The notes beneath the pieces are model-generated. The model was not told the DNA's origin, did no database searches, and saw only the letters and a program-made list of their open reading frames with translations. A DNA stretch of 64,000 nt from Ensifer sp. IC3342 (lineage in GTDB: Bacteria > Pseudomonadota > Alphaproteobacteria > Rhizobiales > Rhizobiaceae): positions 1-64,000 of the forward strand of contig NZ_JADYVE010000013.1 of assembly GCF_020193655.1 (NCBI RefSeq), read 5' to 3'. Positions 60,691 to 64,000 of the stretch are shown in pieces. The stretch's first letter is position 1, and the number at the start of each line of letters is the position of its first letter. The position numbers and the translations under genes are program-made.

Positions 60691-61623
60691 ATGATCGATA
60701 AGCTGGAGTTCTTTCTCGCACTTGCCCGCCAACGGCATTTCGGCCGGGCGGCGGAGGAGTGCGGTGTCACGCAGCCGACGCTTTCGGCGGCGATCCGGCA
60801 GCTCGAGGACCAGCTCGGCGTCATGCTCGTCAACCGTGGATCGCGTTACCAGGGCCTGACGCCGGAGGGTCAGCGGGTGCTCGAATGGGCGCGGCGGATT
60901 GTCAGCGACACCCGCACCATGCGCGAGGAGATGCGCGCGGCACGCAAAGGCCTGTCGGGGCATATCCGGCTGGCCGCGATCCCGACGACGCTTGCCATGG
61001 TGCCGATGATCACCGCGCCATTCCAGGAAAAGCATCCGGACGTCACATTTTCGGTGCTTTCGACGACATCGCTGCAGATCCTGACGCTTCTGGAAAACCT
61101 CGAGATCGACGCGGGCTTGACCTATCTGGAGAACGAGCCGCTCGGCCGCGTGACCACCGTGCCGCTGCAAATCGAGCAATATCATCTGGTTACTGCCTCC
61201 GGCACGCCGCTATCGGATCGCAAAAGCGTGACCTGGAAGGAAGTCAGCAACGTTCGGCTTTGTCTATTGACGGCCGACATGCAGAACCGCCGTATCATCA
61301 ATCAGCATTTTGCCGAAGCCGGCGCAATCCCTAGCCCGACACTCGAATCGAATTCGATGATTGTGCTTTTCTCTCACGTCCGCACCGGCCGATGGGCGAG
61401 CATAATGCCCTATAACGTCGCGAAATCATTCGGCTTTCACGAAGATATCCGGATGATCCCGATCGTCGATCCGGATGTCCATCACACGGTCGGCCTGGTC
61501 GCCACCTACCGCGAGCCCTTCACGCCGCTGGTCTCCGCGCTTCTGCATGAAGCCCGTATTCTGGGCGAGCGCAACAAGGCCCTAGATCACGTTCATGAGC
61601 ATGAACGCGATCAATTTCAATAA
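60691..61623 (+). CDS. LysR-family regulator of the formate dehydrogenase genes (probable)
   Basis: 310 residues. HTH at the N-terminus (LEFFLALARQRHFGRAAEECGVTQPTLSAAIRQLEDQLG) and an effector-binding domain (HIRLAAIPTTLAMVPMITAPFQEKHPDVTFSV). It lies upstream of fdsGB on the same strand, 222 bp away. An inverted repeat with LysR-box geometry lies in that gap. Control of fds by this protein is inference from position and from CbbR/FdsR-type regulators known next to fds genes. Confidence 0.9.
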   Translation: MIDKLEFFLALARQRHFGRAAEECGVTQPTLSAAIRQLEDQLGVMLVNRGSRYQGLTPEGQRVLEWARRIVSDTRTMREEMRAARKGLSGHIRLAAIPTTLAMVPMITAPFQEKHPDVTFSVLSTTSLQILTLLENLEIDAGLTYLENEPLGRVTTVPLQIEQYHLVTASGTPLSDRKSVTWKEVSNVRLCLLTADMQNRRIINQHFAEAGAIPSPTLESNSMIVLFSHVRTGRWASIMPYNVAKSFGFHEDIRMIPIVDPDVHHTVGLVATYREPFTPLVSALLHEARILGERNKALDHVHEHERDQFQ

Positions 61624-61673
61624 GTTGGTGCGAAGACCGCATTGCCCCTTTGCTTATTCTGCCTCGATAAATT

Positions 61674-61694
61674 TTTTCTATCGATCAACGGAAC
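61674..61694. promoter_or_regulatory. Candidate LysR operator upstream of fdsG
   Basis: Perfect inverted repeat TCGATA-N9-TATCGA. The T-N11-A core expected of LysR sites is contained within it. It lies 151 bp upstream of the fdsG start in the gap that must carry the fds promoter. Confidence 0.55.
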
Positions 61695-61845
61695 AGCATT
61701 ATTGACCCTTTCGGCCTTACGCGCGAAGCTTAGGGGGCAAAGATCGACGAGGCTCCGGTCTTTGCCGGAATTAAAATATTCGGCGCTGCAACGCTCGGGC
61801 GGTAGGCCTGATCGCGGGGCCGCCAGAGCCGGGAGGGCTCTTCGG

Positions 61846-62325
61846 GTGAATATTCAGCTGCCGCGCGCAGACGTGGCTGAGCGAACGCTCGCGATTGTCG
61901 GTGAACTCAAGGGGCTCGAAGGCCCGCTTCTCCCGATCCTGCACGAAATCCAGGACGAGTTCGGCTATGTGCCTGACGAGTGCTTGCCGGTGATTGCGCG
62001 TGAGCTCAATCTTTCGCGCGCAGAAGTCTATGGTGTCGTCACCTTCTACCATGATTTCCGCGAGCATCCGGCCGGGCGCCATGTGCTGAAGCTCTGTCGT
62101 GCGGAAGCCTGCCAATCGATGGGCGGCGACCGATTGGCAGAACGCGCCAAGGCGCTGCTCGGCATCGACTTCCATGAAACGACGCCAGACGGCGCGGTGA
62201 CGCTGGAACCAGTCTACTGTCTCGGGCTCTGTTCCTGCTCGCCGTCGGCAATGCTCGACGGGGAGGTGCACGGACGGGTCGACGACACAGAGCTTGAGGC
62301 GCTGGTCGCGGAGGCACGCCGATGA
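61846..62325 (+). CDS. fdsG: NAD-dependent formate dehydrogenase gamma subunit
   Basis: 159 residues. NuoE-like thioredoxin-fold subunit with a [2Fe-2S] site: C in KLCRAEACQSMGG (two cysteines) and VYCLGLCSCSPSAML. It passes electrons to or from FdsB in the soluble molybdenum-containing formate dehydrogenase that oxidises formate to CO2 with NAD. The start is a GTG at 61846, preceded by GGGAGGG. It overlaps fdsB by 4 bp. Confidence 0.93.
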   Translation: MNIQLPRADVAERTLAIVGELKGLEGPLLPILHEIQDEFGYVPDECLPVIARELNLSRAEVYGVVTFYHDFREHPAGRHVLKLCRAEACQSMGGDRLAERAKALLGIDFHETTPDGAVTLEPVYCLGLCSCSPSAMLDGEVHGRVDDTELEALVAEARR

Positions 62326-63878
62326 CCGTGAAGATCTACATTCCGCGGGATGCCGCCGCACTTGCACTCGGCGCCGAGCGCGTCGCCACGGCGATGGCGG
62401 ACGAGATCGCCGCGCGCGGGCTGGACGCCACGATCATCCGCAATGGTTCGCGCGGCATGCACTGGCTGGAGCCACTGGTCGAAGTCGAAACCGCCGAGGG
62501 CCGCATAGCTTACGGCCCGGTGAAGGCGAGTGACGTCGCTTCGCTTCTGGATGCCGGGCTACTCTCTGGCGGTGCGCACGCGCTCTGTCTCGGGAAGACA
62601 GAGGAAGTCCCATTCCTCAAGCGGCAAACGCGGCTGACCTTCGCCCGCTGCGGTGTCATCGATCCGCTGTCGCTCGACGACTATCGCGCCCATGGGGGCT
62701 TGCGCGGTCTCGAAAAGGCGGTGGCCATGCAGCCCGCGGCCATCGTTGCGGAAGTCACCGAGAGCGGACTTCGCGGGCGCGGCGGTGCCGGCTTCCCGAC
62801 CGGCATCAAGTGGAAGACGGTTCTCGACGCTGCTGGCGCGCGCAAATACATCGTCTGCAATGCCGATGAGGGTGACAGCGGCACCTTCGCCGATCGAATG
62901 ATCATGGAAGGCGATCCCTTCGTGCTGATCGAGGGCATGGCAATCGCGGGCATCGCGACCGGCGCCACCAAGGGCTTTGTCTACACGCGCTCCGAATATC
63001 CCCACGCGATCGCGGCGATGGAGCAAGCGATCGAGATCGCCCGTGCCGCGGGCGTGCTCGGGGCTTCTGTACTCGGTTCCGCTCACGCCTTCGACATGGA
63101 AGTCAGGACCGGCGCCGGCGCATATGTCTGTGGCGAGGAGACCTCGCTCCTGAACAGCCTCGAAGGCAAGCGCGGTATCGTTCGCGCCAAGCCGCCGCTT
63201 CCCGCGCACAAGGGTCTGTTCGACTGTCCGACGGTCATCAACAACGTCATCTCGCTCGCCTCCGTCCCGATCATTCTGGACAAGGGAGCCACCTTCTACC
63301 GCGACTTCGGCATGGGCCGATCGCGCGGCACGATCCCGATCCAGATCGCCGGCAACGTCAAGCATAGCGGGCTCTACGAGACCGCTTTCGGCCTGACGCT
63401 CGGCGAGATCGTCGACGAGATCGGTGGCGGCACGGCAAGTGGCCGGCCGGTCAAGGCGGTGCAGGTGGGCGGTCCGCTCGGCGCCTATTTCCCGCGTTCG
63501 TTGTTCGACACCCCGTTCGACTACGAGGCCTTCGCGGCCAAGGACGGCCTGATCGGCCATGCCGGCATTGTCGTCTTCGACGACACGGCCGACATGCTGA
63601 AACAGGCGCGCTTCGCGATGGAATTCTGCGCCGTCGAAAGCTGCGGCAAGTGCACGCCCTGCCGCATCGGCTCGACCCGCGGCGTCGAAGTGGCGGACAA
63701 GATCGCGGCGGGCATCGAGCCGGAGAAGAACCGCGAGCTGCTCGCCGATCTCTGCAATACGATGAAATTCGGCTCGCTTTGTGCGCTGGGCGGCTTCACG
63801 CCCTATCCGGTGATGAGCGCGATGACGCACTTCCCGGAAGATTTTTCGCCGGCACCGGTGTGGGAGGCGGCGGAATGA
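62322..63878 (+). CDS. fdsB: NAD-dependent formate dehydrogenase beta subunit (NADH-binding)
   Basis: 518 residues. An N-terminal thioredoxin-like extension (about 1-110) precedes the NuoF-like domain. That domain has the NADH/FMN motif GLRGRGGAGFPTGIKW, CNADEGDSGTFADR, GAGAYVCGEETSLLNSLEG and the [4Fe-4S] ligands in ESCGKCTPCRIGSTRG plus a later cysteine (LADLCNTMKFGSLCALGG). It reduces NAD with electrons from formate. The catalytic alpha subunit FdsA is expected next but is not in the window. Confidence 0.96.
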   Translation: MTVKIYIPRDAAALALGAERVATAMADEIAARGLDATIIRNGSRGMHWLEPLVEVETAEGRIAYGPVKASDVASLLDAGLLSGGAHALCLGKTEEVPFLKRQTRLTFARCGVIDPLSLDDYRAHGGLRGLEKAVAMQPAAIVAEVTESGLRGRGGAGFPTGIKWKTVLDAAGARKYIVCNADEGDSGTFADRMIMEGDPFVLIEGMAIAGIATGATKGFVYTRSEYPHAIAAMEQAIEIARAAGVLGASVLGSAHAFDMEVRTGAGAYVCGEETSLLNSLEGKRGIVRAKPPLPAHKGLFDCPTVINNVISLASVPIILDKGATFYRDFGMGRSRGTIPIQIAGNVKHSGLYETAFGLTLGEIVDEIGGGTASGRPVKAVQVGGPLGAYFPRSLFDTPFDYEAFAAKDGLIGHAGIVVFDDTADMLKQARFAMEFCAVESCGKCTPCRIGSTRGVEVADKIAAGIEPEKNRELLADLCNTMKFGSLCALGGFTPYPVMSAMTHFPEDFSPAPVWEAAE

Positions 63879-63896
63879 TGATTACTGCACGTCAAG

Positions 63897-64000
63897 GTTT
63901 GCCCCTCTCCTCGGGTTTAACCCGAGGACTGACCCTCTCTCCGCCCGCGGGGAGACGGGACTGGGGTGGCGCGGTACGAGGCGGCGCGGCATATCCCTTC
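63897..64000. repeat. RIME-like repeat right after fdsB, cut by the window end
   Basis: It contains a perfect 9-bp hairpin CCTCGGGTT / AACCCGAGG (63909-63927), and the complement of its last 19 bases matches the core of the repeat at 60555-60663 at 18 positions. It is therefore an inverted relative of that repeat. It begins 18 bases after the fdsB stop. Confidence 0.75.

Overview
The window looks like a chromosomal segment of a Sinorhizobium/Ensifer-type alphaproteobacterium (Rhizobiaceae). The evidence is high GC with strongly biased codons, the run sdhCDAB / mdh-sucCDAB-lpdA / atpHAGDC / sitABCD-mur / glpD-glpSTPQUV, ATP synthase F1 genes without F0 genes, and the mosaic palindromic repeats (RIME-like) typical of rhizobial intergenic DNA. 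No rRNA, tRNA, insertion sequence, phage gene or CRISPR array was seen.

Layout. 1-6.5 kb: end of a methyltransferase gene (probably EtfB lysine methyltransferase-like), an exported protein with an internal repeat, the succinate dehydrogenase operon sdhCDAB, a secreted MsrA and an Omp10/Inh-type lipoprotein. 6.5-20.3 kb: ZapE-type ATPase, then the TCA block mdh-sucC-sucD-sucA-sucB, five small genes (MAPEG, VOC, LysE, exported protein, SDR), lpdA and a DUF2867-like protein. 20.3-27.3 kb: TraB/GumN-like protein, xerC, a PlsC-like acyltransferase, a transaldolase divergent from priA, and a small membrane protein. 27.4-32.6 kb: F1 ATP synthase operon atpHAGDC. 32.6-43 kb: a more accessory-looking stretch with RIME-like repeats, a lysine-dehydrogenase-like gene divergent from an Lrp regulator, a membrane-anchored rhizobial protein, a LysR regulator divergent from an alcohol dehydrogenase / aldehyde dehydrogenase / enolase-superfamily operon, and a compositionally different acyltransferase-SGNH gene. 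43-47.2 kb: manganese transporter sitABCD divergent from mur. 47.2-50.5 kb: EamA exporter, a CDA-fold deaminase and an NCS2 purine/pyrimidine permease with a structured leader. 50.5-59.5 kb: glycerol uptake and oxidation (glpR, glpD, glpSTPQUV). 59.7-64 kb: an SDR, then a LysR regulator with NAD-dependent formate dehydrogenase genes fdsG and fdsB; fdsA is presumably beyond the window.

How the genes work together. The first half is core respiration: Mdh, 2-oxoglutarate dehydrogenase (SucA, SucB, Lpd), succinyl-CoA synthetase and succinate dehydrogenase feed electrons to the chain, and F1 uses the resulting proton gradient. The second half is nutrient acquisition and substrate oxidation: Mn uptake under Mur, glycerol uptake by a two-ATPase ABC system feeding GlpD, purine/pyrimidine uptake, formate oxidation, and an uncharacterised alcohol/aldehyde/acid-sugar-type catabolic operon.

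Most interesting points: a 40-nt two-stem leader just before the TTG start of the NCS2 permease (candidate purine/xanthine riboswitch); complementary motif losses in GlpS and GlpT that predict one active and one dead ATP site; a terminator-like hairpin between atpD and atpC; inverted RIME copies bracketing lysR-fdsG-fdsB; and the unassigned alcohol dehydrogenase / aldehyde dehydrogenase / enolase-superfamily operon.
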